Shown piece after piece: positions 46,451 to 57,284 of a stretch of DNA of 64,000 bases. Both the position numbers and the translations under genes were made by a program. Each line of letters opens with the position of its first letter. Position 1 is the first letter of the stretch. The stretch comes from Vandiemenella viatica (Eukaryota > Arthropoda > Insecta > Orthoptera > Morabidae). The notes under the pieces were generated by a model. The model saw only the letters and a list, made by a program, of their open reading frames with translations, searched no databases and was not told the DNA's origin. The DNA is taken from contig CM061921.1 of the NCBI GenBank assembly GCA_031002005.1, positions 174,848,935-174,912,934 on the forward strand. Direction: 5' to 3'.

Positions 46451-48825
46451 TTAACTGGGACACATATTGTAGATACAGTTTGTATAGAAGACGGTATAAG
46501 TGATCACAAGGCGGTTGTGGTAACTTCAAAATCTAGGCTGAATTTGAAGCATGATAAAGACAAACTCGTATATTGTTTCGATAAGGCAAACGATGCATTT
46601 GGTCGATCATTTGGTGAAATTTTTTGAAATGTACACGCTAAATACAATGTTGAGGACCTTTGGTTTGATTTTAAAAAAATAATATGGACCGGCTTAAATC
46701 AATTTGTTTCCATAAAGTTTATTAAGGTTAGTAAGAACTTCCCGTGGTTCAATAGGGAAGTGAAACATTTGCTCAGGAGGCAAAGGCGTTTACATGCCAC
46801 GGTAAAGAAATCGGGGGACTCGTCTAATCGTGCTAAATTAGTCCAGTTGCGAGCAGAAGTGCGTAAGGCAATGCGTGATGCGTTTAAAGAATTCCAAGTC
46901 AAAAATTTAGCCGAAGATCTGATTACTAATCCAAAAAAGTTCTGGTCATATGCCAAATTAATAAGAGGCTCTCATAAGATCATGCCGTTGTTGATTAAGA
47001 AAAATGGGGAATTATCAGAAACTAGTGTAGAGAAAGCAGAAATTTTGAATAGTGTATTTAAAAAAAGCTTTCACGGCAGAAAACTCTGAGGGGATTCTGA
47101 TATTTAACAATCGTACCATCAAAATTATGAATGATATCGAGGGAATAACTAAATTGCTTGTGAATGTAAATCCCAATAAGGCTCCCGGACCAGACGGTTT
47201 TCCTACAAGATTCTACTCTAGGTACGCAAAGGAAATTGCGCCGTATTTGATGAAATTATATACTGCCTCCTTGGATCAAGGAAAAATACCAGCCGAATGG
47301 AAGGCCGCCATCGTAAGTCCAGTGTTTAAAAATGGGAATGTTAATGATCCTCAAAATTATAGGGTGATCTCGTTAACCTCAATATTTTGCAGGATTTTAG
47401 AACACATCATCTATTCAAATGTCATGCGATTTTTGGATGTAGGAGAGCTTTTAAACCCAAATGAACATGGATTCAATAAAGGCCGATGCTGCGAAACACA
47501 ACTTGCTCTTTTAATTCAGGACTTGAGCCATATTATAGATGAGCAATCCCAGGTTGATTTAGTTCCATTAGAATTTAAAAAAGCTTTCGACACTGTGCCT
47601 CACACTAGGTTACTTAGGAAACTTCGTGGTTACGGCATATCTAGACAAATATGTGACTGGGTTGCAGACTTTCTAAAGGGCAGAACACAGTGTATAGTGC
47701 TCGACGGTGAGCGTTCATCACTTAATGAAGTGAGGTCCGGGGTTCCTCAGGGAAGCGTGATAGGGTCTCTGTTGTTTCTCATATACATTAATGATTTGTG
47801 CGATATAATAAGGGGGATGAAAAGATTATTTGCCGATGATGGTATTATTTATCGTGAAATCACAACCCAGGACGACTGCACATTGTTGCAAGATGATATT
47901 ATGAAAATAATTGCGTAGTGTAAAGATTGGCAGTTGGAGTTAAATGCTAAAAAGTGCCAAGTCAAGCATTTAAGTAAAAGGTGACACCATTTAGCTTTGA
48001 ATATAAAATTGATGGCACTATCCTTAGAACGGTAGATTCCGCTAAATACATAGGGGTAACAATTCGTAATAATCTGTCGTGGAATGAGCATATCGGGAAT
48101 GTAATTGCGAAAGCAAATTGTATGCTTCGATTTCTAAGTCGTAACTTAAAACAATGCACTCCAGAAGTTAAATCAATTGCATACAAGTCACTAGTACAGC
48201 CTCACTTAGAATATTGTTGTTCTGTATGGGGCCCCCATAAAGAGAGATTAAAGGAGGCATTAGAGATGGTCCAAAGAAGAGCTGCCGGATTCGTGGTATA
48301 TATATAGTTGGAGGGAAAGCGTAAGTGCGATGTTGCACGAGTTAGGTTGGGAAGACCTGGAGCACTGAAGGCGTTGCTCTCGACAGAAGCTAATTGAAAA
48401 ATTCTCGACTGACGTATTTCGGAATGACAGTAAACAAATATTGTTACCAGCAACATTCATATCTCAGAATGACCGCAAAAATAAGATAAGAGAAATCAGG
48501 GCCAGAACCAATTCACTTCTGTACTCATTTTTTCCACGAGCGATTAGGGAGTGGAATAGAAAGGATTTACCGGGCGACTAAACATAAAATCCGACAGGAG
48601 TAGCTTTCAACAAAGTACTCCGGCCATCCTGACCTGGGTTTTCCTTGGTTTCCCCGGATCGCTCCAAGCAAATGTTGGGATGGTTCCTCACAGTAGCCCA
48701 TGGGTGCCTCCTGCCTTATCCTGTATATCCCTTCCAAACCATTACCTTCCCGGATAGGTGCAATGCACCCTCTGCCACACACTTTTAGTGAATCGTGGAG
48801 TAATAGTAAATCTAAACAATTTTAT
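46451..48825 (+). mobile_element. 5'-truncated CR1/L2-like LINE with SINE-like 3' UTR
   Basis: The coding relic is followed by a 240-bp 3' UTR. Bases about 48618-48750 share a block order with the main SINE body ('ccggccatcctgacctggg', 'gctccaagcaaatgttggg', 'tagcccatgggtgcc'). The end ('cacacttttagtgaatcg', then 'ggagtaatagtaaat') recurs at 1679-1737 on the other strand. Clade assignment is from motif wording only. Confidence 0.82.
46472..48582 (+). pseudogene. CR1/L2-type LINE polyprotein relic (EN end, RT, C-terminus)
   Basis: It starts inside the endonuclease with GISDHKAVVV (SDH box at 46499-46507), so the copy is 5'-truncated. A TGA (46625) replaces what is likely Trp in the linker. 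The open piece from 46760 has LRRQRRLH and NPKKFWSYAKLIRGS. A one-base A insertion in the run near 47065 shifts frame into 47052-47918, which carries NPNKAPGPDGFPTRFYSRYA, FKKAFDTVPHTRLL, GVPQGSVIGSLLFLIYINDL and the catalytic FADD at 47829-47840. Then come a TAG (47916), a shift near 47975, KYIGVTIRNNLSWNEHI, LVQPHLEYCCSVWGP, another break near 48300, and a C-terminus with ARTNSLLYSFFPRAIREWN. Inactive but recent-looking. Confidence 0.88.
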
Positions 48826-49371
48826 TATTATAAATATTTTTTTGAATTACTGTCCCATCCAGACCATTTGTTTTCATAGACGTTTTGAACCCCATTGTTA
48901 GTGACGCACCAACACTTGCAGTCAATCTAAACATTTCTCAACCTATGAATTTATGCAAGTTTTCTTCTTCTTCTCTTTTTTTGGGGGGGGCAACATTCAT
49001 TCACAAAATTTCCCCTGCAGTTCACGTATTGATAAATACTTGTCCTCCTACATATAACAGTTAGCTAAACTTCAGTCTCATAGCCTTTCCTTAAAATCAC
49101 GTCTATCCTTAAACACATCTCCAAATGTACTTGCAATCAAACTGCCACTATTTGGTTGCACACACACAAGTTCATCCTGCCCAACATGCCTTCCACTACA
49201 AACAGTCTTTGGACCTGATCTGCAACAGTATACTAATCTGGCTAACATTCCAGACACCTGATATCCCTTCATAAAATACTCATGCTCTCAGCCCTGCAAG
49301 CAATCTTACTTATAGGACAGGTATCACAACAATCAGTGAACTCCAGCAGTAGGCGTGCCCAGAACCATAGT
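48826..49371. other. No recognisable feature
   Basis: A run of G at 48982-48990 and low-complexity T/C tracts. No motif seen. Confidence 0.4.
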
Positions 49372-49572
49372 ACAATTAATAAAATTGCGATGGAGCGCCC
49401 GCTCCCGTGGCAATCTCCCTACACGACCCCCTTTCTACTTTCCTCTTTCAACCAAATTTTGCTACGGTAAATTATTCATTACTTCACTTGGCAATTTATT
49501 CCAATCCCTCGCACCCTTTCCTACGAAAGAAAAATTTTCCCACACCCTTATGCCTGAAATCAACATTGCATA
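49372..49572 (-). mobile_element. CR1/L2-type LINE 3'-end fragment
   Basis: Aligns with 57035-57250: the terminal hairpin GGAGCG/CGCTCC at 49391-49404, 'ggcaatctccctacacgac', and the C-terminal wording 'acgaaagaaaaattttccca'. It is only about 200 bp long, a strong 5' truncation. Confidence 0.82.
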
Positions 49573-50307
49573 ATAAATGAAAACTCACCTTATTCTAAAA
49601 CCCGCTTTAAAAAATACAACAAAACTTATTTTACTTGTGATACAATGTTGATGGCATTATTGGCGCTTAAATTATCAGGGAATCACTTTGTCACTTACTT
49701 CCTCAGAAAAAAAATATCAAATTATATGGTATTACTTGTTCCATTAGCGATGCTGAATAAGTTGGTAGGTAAATGCTGTTGCATGTATCCCACTGGATGG
49801 AAAAACTTCAAGTTACAGACATTGAAGAGGTTGCAAAGGATGAGAGTTACATTTGTCTATGGAATTCGCTAAACAGGGGGGTTTGCAACTTACTAAAATG
49901 GCAGGGAGGTAAAAAGATACATTTGCATGGTCCAGTAGATACTGGGAGAACGAGTTGCTTTTCGAAGTGAAGAGAGGACAATGACATCAAAAAGATAGGA
50001 AGAAAGACTTATTCACTATTTCAGATATTGTTTTAATCCGTCAGCTACAACTAGTCCTTAATAACTAAATCAGTAATTCTTTGGTTGAGGAGCACTCACT
50101 ATCATTAGTATCAAAGACTCCACTAGTAGTATACATTCGAAGAAATTAGCATCTTGGTTAAGTAAAAATGTTAAGATACTGTCCCTATTTCAGAAAAAAT
50201 TAGATTTTTAATAAGTACGTTTATAACGATTACTTCAATATATTTAACTAAATTTTGGTAGTCAGAATAATTAATTATTTTTTTACAGACACAAAATAAA
50301 ACATTGA
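49573..50307. other. No recognisable feature
   Basis: AT-rich with chance frames only (for example 49645-49872). No motif seen. Confidence 0.4.
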
Positions 50308-50765
50308 CATTTTGTCAAATGCTGCTTGTGCACCTATAATTTCAGAAAACAAAGTATTGCATTTAGTTCTCTTTACAAATTGTTCACCTCCCCCTCGCAG
50401 TAGTAATCGGCAGATAGCAAGTTGTTTTGAGTGACATTGATAATTTCATTTTATTTAATAGCCATGCCAGCAACTTCGAATCCCTGATATTTGTGCTGTT
50501 AATTCACAGATAAATTATCAAAAAACGTTTGCTGGATAGGAACAAGTCCCGATTTTTCCTTTTTCTTGGATCTCCTCCTCTAATTCTGAATTTAGGTTGA
50601 ATATAAATGTTTTGTTTTAAACAAGTTTCTGCGCATAATTTTTTCCATTACTCCCTGAAACGGACAGTAATTGGGAAGATTTTATGATCATAGTTGACCC
50701 ACAGACATACTTTGGTGTTGTAAGACTGGAGGTTTTCTCGGCACTGAATATGAATAAAATCTTGT
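50308..50765 (+). repeat. Repeat P, copy A (PLE-associated leader)
   Basis: From 'tgacattttgtcaaatgctg' to 'gaatatgaataaaat' this aligns with 62648-63435 on the same strand. Landmarks are 'agtagtaatcggcagatagc', 'tcaaaaaacgtttgctgg', 'gttgacccacagacata' and 'ggaggttttctcgg'. PLE coding sequence follows within 40 bp, so this may be the PLE's 5' leader or terminal repeat. Copy B carries a pogo insertion that copy A lacks. Confidence 0.8.
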
Positions 50766-50799
50766 CTACATAAGTAGTCCACATTGCAGAAGACCCATC

Positions 50800-51314
50800 T
50801 TGCAGTGGGCCAGTTTCTTCCCAGCTATTCTCTCATCCACCAATCAAAACTGCAGTCACCCCCGATTTACTCAAAACCATCCATTTACCTCAACCTCCCC
50901 CTTTAATACCACACCTAAACTGTCAGCTGTTAACCTGTCCTCTTCACCAATATCTGTACTCTCCACAGGCCTCAGCTTTCCCCCTACTCCTACATTTGAC
51001 AATGCCAACCTAGTTCGCAACTCTTTCATTCTGCTGAACACTCCACCAGTGGTACCATTTTGCCACTCATGTCAGTGAACCACCAGCAATCTCAGCTCAG
51101 CTGAAACCCATGTCAGCAAACAACTTTCAAACAAACAAGACCTTATCATCCTTCCCGCAGACGAGGTCTCAACCACAATGGTCATGAATCGCAGTGACTA
51201 TGTGGCTGAAGCCTTTCATCTGTTATCACACACCAGCACTTACTGCAGCCTCATCAAAGATCCCACATGTGCTGACAACAAAAAACAGTTGGCAGCGATT
51301 GGGGATTGCTGACA
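50800..51314 (+). pseudogene. Penelope-like element N-terminal ORF relic
   Basis: The open piece 50800-51078 contains AVNLSSSPISVLSTGLSFPP, matching the 'VNLS...L...E..VL.KGL.F.PTP' entry of PLE proteins. After a frame change it continues DLIILPADEVSTTMVMNRSDY and LLSHTSTYCSLIKDPT, equivalent to the PLE box 'ILPADKGNATVVM...DY...LL.D..TY..L..DPT'. It breaks off near 51314 where an insertion begins, and resumes with RT core sequence near 52420. Confidence 0.82.
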
Positions 51315-52170
51315 GAAGTGAGCAATATCATATGCGTAACACATCATACTTATAGCTAAAAATATACTAAATAATAATAATTCTGTGTAGTTGTAATGAA
51401 CTGGTGACAGGGTTTCTAGTGGCTGCACATTCTGTCCCTGTCTTAGCTGCCTCAACCTAACCCAGCAGTCCAACAGGTACAGAGGACCTACAGTTTAACA
51501 TAGAATGCAAACCATGTTAGTGTTCTGGCGTACTTCATATTACACAGCAAGCTGTGCCAGAGGCGAAAGTCAGGTTGGGGGTCTATGAAAAGCCCCGCTG
51601 AGACAGGGACTTGAACCAGGGACCATACGTTCACCAGTCAGACACCTTAACCACTGAGCCACCAGACCGCTGCAGATATACTGTTACCATCAGCATGTCA
51701 CTGACGTCAAACTCCTAAGATCTTGCCCATCTAAAAATCGCCCAATGCGCGTAAGAAGTTATCACTTTAAAAACTAAATACCTAACTTAGTCCACAATCT
51801 GAAGGTTACTCCAATCTTTCCAAAGGAAACTTACCAAGTTATCGTGTCAGAGGCAGGAAGACCAATTCATTTCCTCAGAGGCCTACAATTTAATGTGGAA
51901 TCAGAACCACGGAAGATCTTAGCTTAGCTCAAGTAAATGAATACATATCCAAAGTTCCATCAAAATCAGATGATAAAAAACATTCATTCTTATATATTAG
52001 ATACGAGTATGAACTACTTTCACAGCTGTCCACGTGCAACACCTAATACTTATAGCTACAGATATACTATTAACGTTAGTATGTTGGCAATATGAACTCA
52101 TAAGATTTTATCCATCCATAAAGCATCCAACGCGCATATCATATGCGTAAAACGTCATAGCACAACAGTG
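51315..52170. mobile_element. Insertion in the PLE with internal direct repeats
   Basis: The PLE reading is interrupted for about 850 bp. Inside, a roughly 80-bp unit recurs ('atatactgttaccatcagc'...'gcccaatgcgcg' at 51676-51760 and 'atatactattaacgttag'...'catccaacgcgcat' at 52063-52140), and 'atacttatagcta.a.atata' recurs at 51347 and 52050. A tRNA-like unit lies at 51590-51668. I cannot assign a class. Confidence 0.45.
51590..51668 (-). mobile_element. tRNA-like SINE unit
   Basis: On the minus strand it has an A box TGGCTCAGTGGTTAAGG and a B box GGTTCAAGTCC, followed by 'ctgtctcagcggggc'. The stems do not close into a convincing cloverleaf, in particular no acceptor stem, so I read it as a tRNA-derived retroposon and not a tRNA gene. 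Confidence 0.6.
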
Positions 52171-52177
52171 ACGGGAA

Positions 52178-52763
52178 GTTGCAAACTCATAAATTTAACC
52201 CCATCCCAACATCGCCTAACCAGTTTTCACTTAAAAAATACAGGAATATGAACAGTTCAGTGGGCCACCCAAAGGCCTCACCTCAAAGTCAATTTCTCTT
52301 CTTACACCTCAAAATCCACACACACCCACCCTTTAACTCCTTCCCAAAATCAATAAGCCTGGCAATCCATATGCCCTATTGTTGCAGCTTACCAATCGCT
52401 TACTGAACGTTTCTCTGCATTGGTGGGCGAATACCTACAACTTATAGTCTGTCTGCTCACCTCCCATATGAAGGGGACACAACACCTCTTCCGGATTTCT
52501 GCTATGGCCACACCATTTCCTTCCAACTCAATCCTGGTAACAATTGACGTCACATCCCTGCAAACACATATTCCACATTGCCATGTACTCAGTGCCCTGG
52601 AACATTTTCTGGATCAGCACCCTCGGAACAGGCACCCCAGCACATCTTTCCTCACCACCTTGTCCGAATTGATTCTTAACAACAACTACCACCAAACCTG
52701 TGGCACTGCCATGAGCACCTGCATGGTCCCCTCCTATACTAATCTCTTCATAGCCTGCCTGTA
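52178..52763 (+). pseudogene. Penelope-like RT core fragment
   Basis: The open part 52420-52763 carries NSILVTIDVTSLQTHIPH, EHFLDQHPRNRHPSTSFL, LSELILNNNYHQTCGTAMST and VPSYTNLF. These correspond to the PLE RT palm (TIDVTSLYTNIPH) and the G-T-A-M-G-T-x-x-A-P-x-Y-A-N-L-F box. The YxDD motif that should follow about 30 residues later is absent; sequence turns non-PLE after 52763. With 50800-51314 this is one PLE copy, truncated at its 3' side. Confidence 0.82.
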
Positions 52764-52784
52764 ACAGACAGAACTGTCAAAAAA

Positions 52785-54160
52785 TGTCCCATTAGTCTGA
52801 AACTTGGTACACACATTCCTAAGCAAATAATATTCGAGAAAAAGTGCAAGTTGAAGCCACCAAATATAGACAAATGAAGTAAAATTCACTCAAAATGTGA
52901 GTAGACGCATTCAAGTCAATATTCAGGCAGTACTGTTAATATTACTTGTTGATGCTTAATGCAACTGCTATTTAGCATTCTTTCTTGAACAAAAAACTAC
53001 TTTCCACATGCAAACAGCAGGTAGAGAAGAAGGTAATGAGTAACAGTATACTGAAAGTTCTGCAATATGCACAACTTCTCTTTATACTGCAAAAATATTG
53101 TATTTCCTGAGGTAGTAATTTGCTGACATATTCTGCATGGCAGCCTAACTTCTATAATGAAAGTTAATATATTGCAGCACAAAAATCAAACAAGTTTCAG
53201 TTATAGACAAAAACTATATTACTGGTTGCTTATGATGTAACAAAGCATGGTAGTTTTCATTCTGGTCCAAGTTACATTCCGACCTAATCACATCCGGCTG
53301 TACATTTGCCTAAACATTACCAAAAATGACATATCAGACCACCTTTCATCATAGAAGATTGGCTATTACACAAAATGTATCATGATGTTACTGTCATTCA
53401 TTTCTCAAGAAATAGTGATAGAATATTCTGTATACTATTATGTCTTTATGTGCAATATGAATATGGAAAGAAGATTTCTTAATCTAAAACCAAAGACTAA
53501 GAAACACTTGCAACAAACATCAACAAGTAACAGTGTGTATTTCCTGTATGCACCTACTCACATTTTGAGTAGCTTTACTTGATTTGCATGGGCGTATCCA
53601 GAGAGGGGCTGCTGCCCCCCCCCCCTCCCAAGAAGAAAAATTAAGTTGCCTTCAGTACGCTTCGACGAGTGAAGAACTGGTTCAGGAGCACTTTGGGAGA
53701 GGAAAGATTGATTTGATTATGCCTGATGAGTGTGCATCTAAATTTCATGAAAGAACGTGAGATATTGACAAAGTTATTGAAAATAATTTCTGAGAATCCG
53801 AGACGATTAATGTTTATATAAAAATCTATAACTGAATTATGATCTGAATTAACTACATAGTAGGTCCTTAGATTAATTGGTTGGATTACTATATTATTCA
53901 ATAATAAAAATAGTTTCCTCAATAGGTTTGACTTTTGTTTTGTAAGAAATCGTCATGTTTCAGTCCTCCCCCCCCACTTCCTCGAAACCTGTATAAGTTG
54001 CCCCCCCTCTAGTTTTGATCCTGGATATGCCCTTGTTCATTTTTATACATTTGTTGGCTTCAACCTGCACATTTTCTTGAACAGTACCACCTAAGGAACA
54101 TGTGTATCAACTTTACAGTTCAATCATATTGATCCAGAGCCAATCTTTTAATCTACGAGA
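52785..54160. repeat. Imperfect inverted repeat, arms about 220-270 bp
   Basis: Left arm 52785-53000 and right arm 53450-53586 plus 54036-54160 are diverged reverse complements: 'ctcaaaatgtgagtag' against 'ctactcacattttgag', 'gttgaagccacca' against 'tgttggcttcaac', 'cttgttgatgc' against 'catcaacaag'. The right arm is interrupted by the hAT MITE. Either two opposite insertions of one element or a fold-back. Confidence 0.65.
53587..54035. mobile_element. hAT MITE, 449 bp, related to the 7.8-kb hAT ends
   Basis: Begins CATGGGCGTATCCAG and ends CTGGATATGCCCTTG, a variant of the CAAGGGCGTAGCCAGG ends at 23887/31715, again with C-runs just inside. Flanking octamers TTGATTTG and TTCATTTT differ at two positions. 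The uninterrupted arm at 52.87 kb reads TTCATTTG at this point, confirming an 8-bp duplication. Confidence 0.85.
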
Positions 54161-57024
54161 TTAAATTCCATGGGGAATTACATTGCCTTTATGATAGTAA
54201 TATTTCATAGCCCAGTAGAACAGAGTAATTCACAAGTATTAAGCATACGATCTGTGTAGGCAACGCAACATCAAAGATGAATGAAAAATCAGTAGGACCT
54301 AATTTACTTTTGTTATGTCATGTATACTGGAACACATTTAAAATCTATACTCAACTGAATTTTGGGAGATATTGTGTTCAGGAAAGTAAAAATTATCAAT
54401 AGAGAACTGAGAACGTATAAGATGCCATTTTCCTCTTGCAAGTGATGAAAGATAGGCATTTTAGTCATCCATCCAGGGAAACAGTTTATAGAGATAGTAT
54501 AGAAATTCTCAGACTTCATCTTCTTTACTGTAATACAAGAACCTAACAAAGATACAAGGAAATCCTACTTCAACACTGTTCACAAAATATTTTACAGGTA
54601 TTGAAGGTAGGCATATTGTTCATCAACATTGAAAATTTACATCATGCATGTGCATATCACCAAGCCATTTCCTAAATGACAATAAAAAAAAACAGCAATT
54701 ATTTAAAAATTTCTCCATACCCACAAAACCACATTCAGTTCCTAGATTAAATTTTGTATCTTGCCAAGCTGATATTTGCAAGTTATAACATACCTCAGTT
54801 CAACGTAACTATATTCAAAAATACAACTGAACTTTTGAGCTACAATGAAGAACAGCACAAAAGAGAACAGCAGTATTACATGCAATAAATGTATGGAAAC
54901 TGCTGGTTGAATTCAGAATGCAGATAATTTTGAATTTGTTCTGATATTAAGCTGGCCATAGAACATCTGGAGATGGTAGGAAAGCAAGCAAGACTCCACT
55001 CTCATATTTAACTCTGTAGTTTAGGTTCTTTTGAGCTTCACAATACCAGAAGCACTAGTTTCTTCTGTATTGGCGATAAAATAAAACATTTGAAAAATAT
55101 TCTGTTTCCCCTAGATTAGTTCTTTAAATTAAATATCTATGGTAAATCACACAAGAAGATTACAATTTATCTAAACCAGAGAACAGGTCAACATTGTCCA
55201 TACACCCAACAGTTATAAAAATAATGTGCACATTTTTTTTTATTCCTTCTTTACCAACCAGGTCATTGGCTGCTATGTGGAATTAGAGTACTACCTTTAT
55301 CCCAGACCACTGTGCAGAATAAAGTAATCGTAGAGTTATTGTACAATTCAATACTACCATATATTACATAGTAATCTGGCCAGACTGATGCTCAATTAAA
55401 ATGGAAAGATAAGAGACCCATATGGAAGCAGGGTTGTGGGACCAATTACAGTAGCCACTTTCAACCAAATGTTGATTGCCTAAAACCAATCTCTGTCAGC
55501 TGAATGACACCCAATTCTTTGCAACAGCTTCCCATTAAATGTCAGATGAAAATGTGATAGCCCAGATACTCCGAACATAGTGTTCAAATACTGCATGAAG
55601 AGGCAGATAAATGTAATCTAAAGACATGGAATGTCTTCAAAACAATTGTAATCTTCTAAATTACATTACCTTCATAGTTTGTAAAATATTTCAAAGAAAA
55701 AATAACTCCAAAATCAAATATTCACAAGCGATATGCTCAGGAAAGAACTTCAACAAAGAAAAACCAAGCACTCCATAAATAGGAACTATGTAATTAGGTA
55801 TAAAAAATATCGGTGTAAGGAAAAGAGAAAAAGTAGGAATGGCTAAAATATTACACTGATGACAAAAAAAAGTTTTCAATTATTAACAAATGACTGGGCA
55901 AGTCCGCAGAGGGAAAAAATGGTCAAGGGTCTGGAATTGACAGAGGTTCGTGACACTCTTACAGCTGCAACAACTGTGTGCGCTTAGCAACAATAAACAT
56001 TGTTTTCCAATTACAGCTAACATCTTATATAGGGCACTTGTTGTATATACGTTTATTAAAAATAAAAGATATTTACCGATCCGTGATCAGATTCGGTACA
56101 CAAAAAAACTATAATTTTAAAATACAAATTACATAAATTATAGAAGCTGTCATACAGGAAAAACAGAATAATAAGGTTTCCTCAACAGATGGATCAACGT
56201 CAAATTATACCGAATCAAACCCTCAGTCAGATTATAAGGGAATACTCCCATAGACTAAAGGAAGCAGAACCCAAAATGCTACAGGAAACTGATGAGTAAA
56301 AAACTTCATCTCGAATTACTACTGCTAATTGGATAAATACTGGTAGAATATGTAAGAACAGAATGTGGAACAGAAGAGAAGTACTTGACAATAAATTATC
56401 AATAGATTTCAAACATAAGGCAGTGGGAAAATTTTCATTTACTGGTAGGGGACGGAGGGGAACAAATTACCTAAGGAGGTAATTAACAATATATCTCAAG
56501 AGTGTGAAGGATTTTCAGGTAAAAAAAAAAAAAAACGCACACAGGTGGGTAGGGAAACTGTCAACAGAGCATTAGCTCCTATGTCATTCAATCATAATAA
56601 TTACGTAAGGAAAATTCATTTCAAAATCCTGTATTAATTTCAGGTCGGAAAATCTACAGAATAACGAAGAAAAATAAATCGTAGTTAATGTGAAGTCCAG
56701 ATACTACAATACAAACGTTTCACCACAAACCTTTTATGACGATTCCTGCAGAACTGTCAAGTGATAAAAGAATAATTGTTCCTCGTAATTAGGTTCTCCA
56801 GGAATTAACCGCCACAGATGTAGTCGAAAACAATACAAAACACGCTTTGCCCTCCTCCTTCCTTTTATCACAAACCCCACCCCCCTTACTTTCACCAACT
56901 GTTTCCACCAGAGACAACATTACCAACTAATCATCTGTTCCCTAAACCAAAGATGTACGTTAACTAAAACTCATAACTGATCGTGCACTGGAGCAACATT
57001 TCGATAGCAACATAATTATAATAT
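54161..57024. other. Unresolved DNA, no element recognised
   Basis: About 2.9 kb, AT-rich, with only short frames and poly(A) at 56521-56535. No motif on either strand, and no internal repeat with the rest of the window was noticed. It is the longest stretch here without a transposon call. Confidence 0.45.
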
Positions 57025-57280
57025 AATATAATTGATAAAATTGCGATGGAGCGCCCTCTCCGGTGGCAATCTCCCTACACACCACTTTCTCCTTTCCTCT
57101 TCCAACCTACTTTTGCCCTCTACTAATTTTTACTTTAAATTCCTTCAGTGTTTCCGGTAAATTATTCATTACTTCACTTGGCAATTTATTCTAGTCCCTC
57201 GAACCCTTTCCTACGAAAGAAAAATTTTCCCACGCCCTTATGCCTGAAATCAATCTCCTGTGACCTCAACCAGCATTTAA
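57025..57280 (-). mobile_element. Second CR1/L2-type LINE 3'-end fragment
   Basis: Directly abuts the 3' end of the larger LINE in the same orientation. It has the terminal hairpin (GGAG..CTCC at about 57048-57061) and C-terminal wording equivalent to FVGKGSRD and NKLPSEVMNNLPETLKEF on the minus strand (about 57225-57120). Its upper end ('ctcctgtgacctcaaccag' on plus) recurs inverted at 62300-62320. Confidence 0.8.
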
Positions 57281-57284
57281 TTTA

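Noticed and set aside
51590..51668. Possible tRNA gene
   Set aside because: Good A and B boxes but no acceptor stem and no proper anticodon stem; read as SINE-derived.
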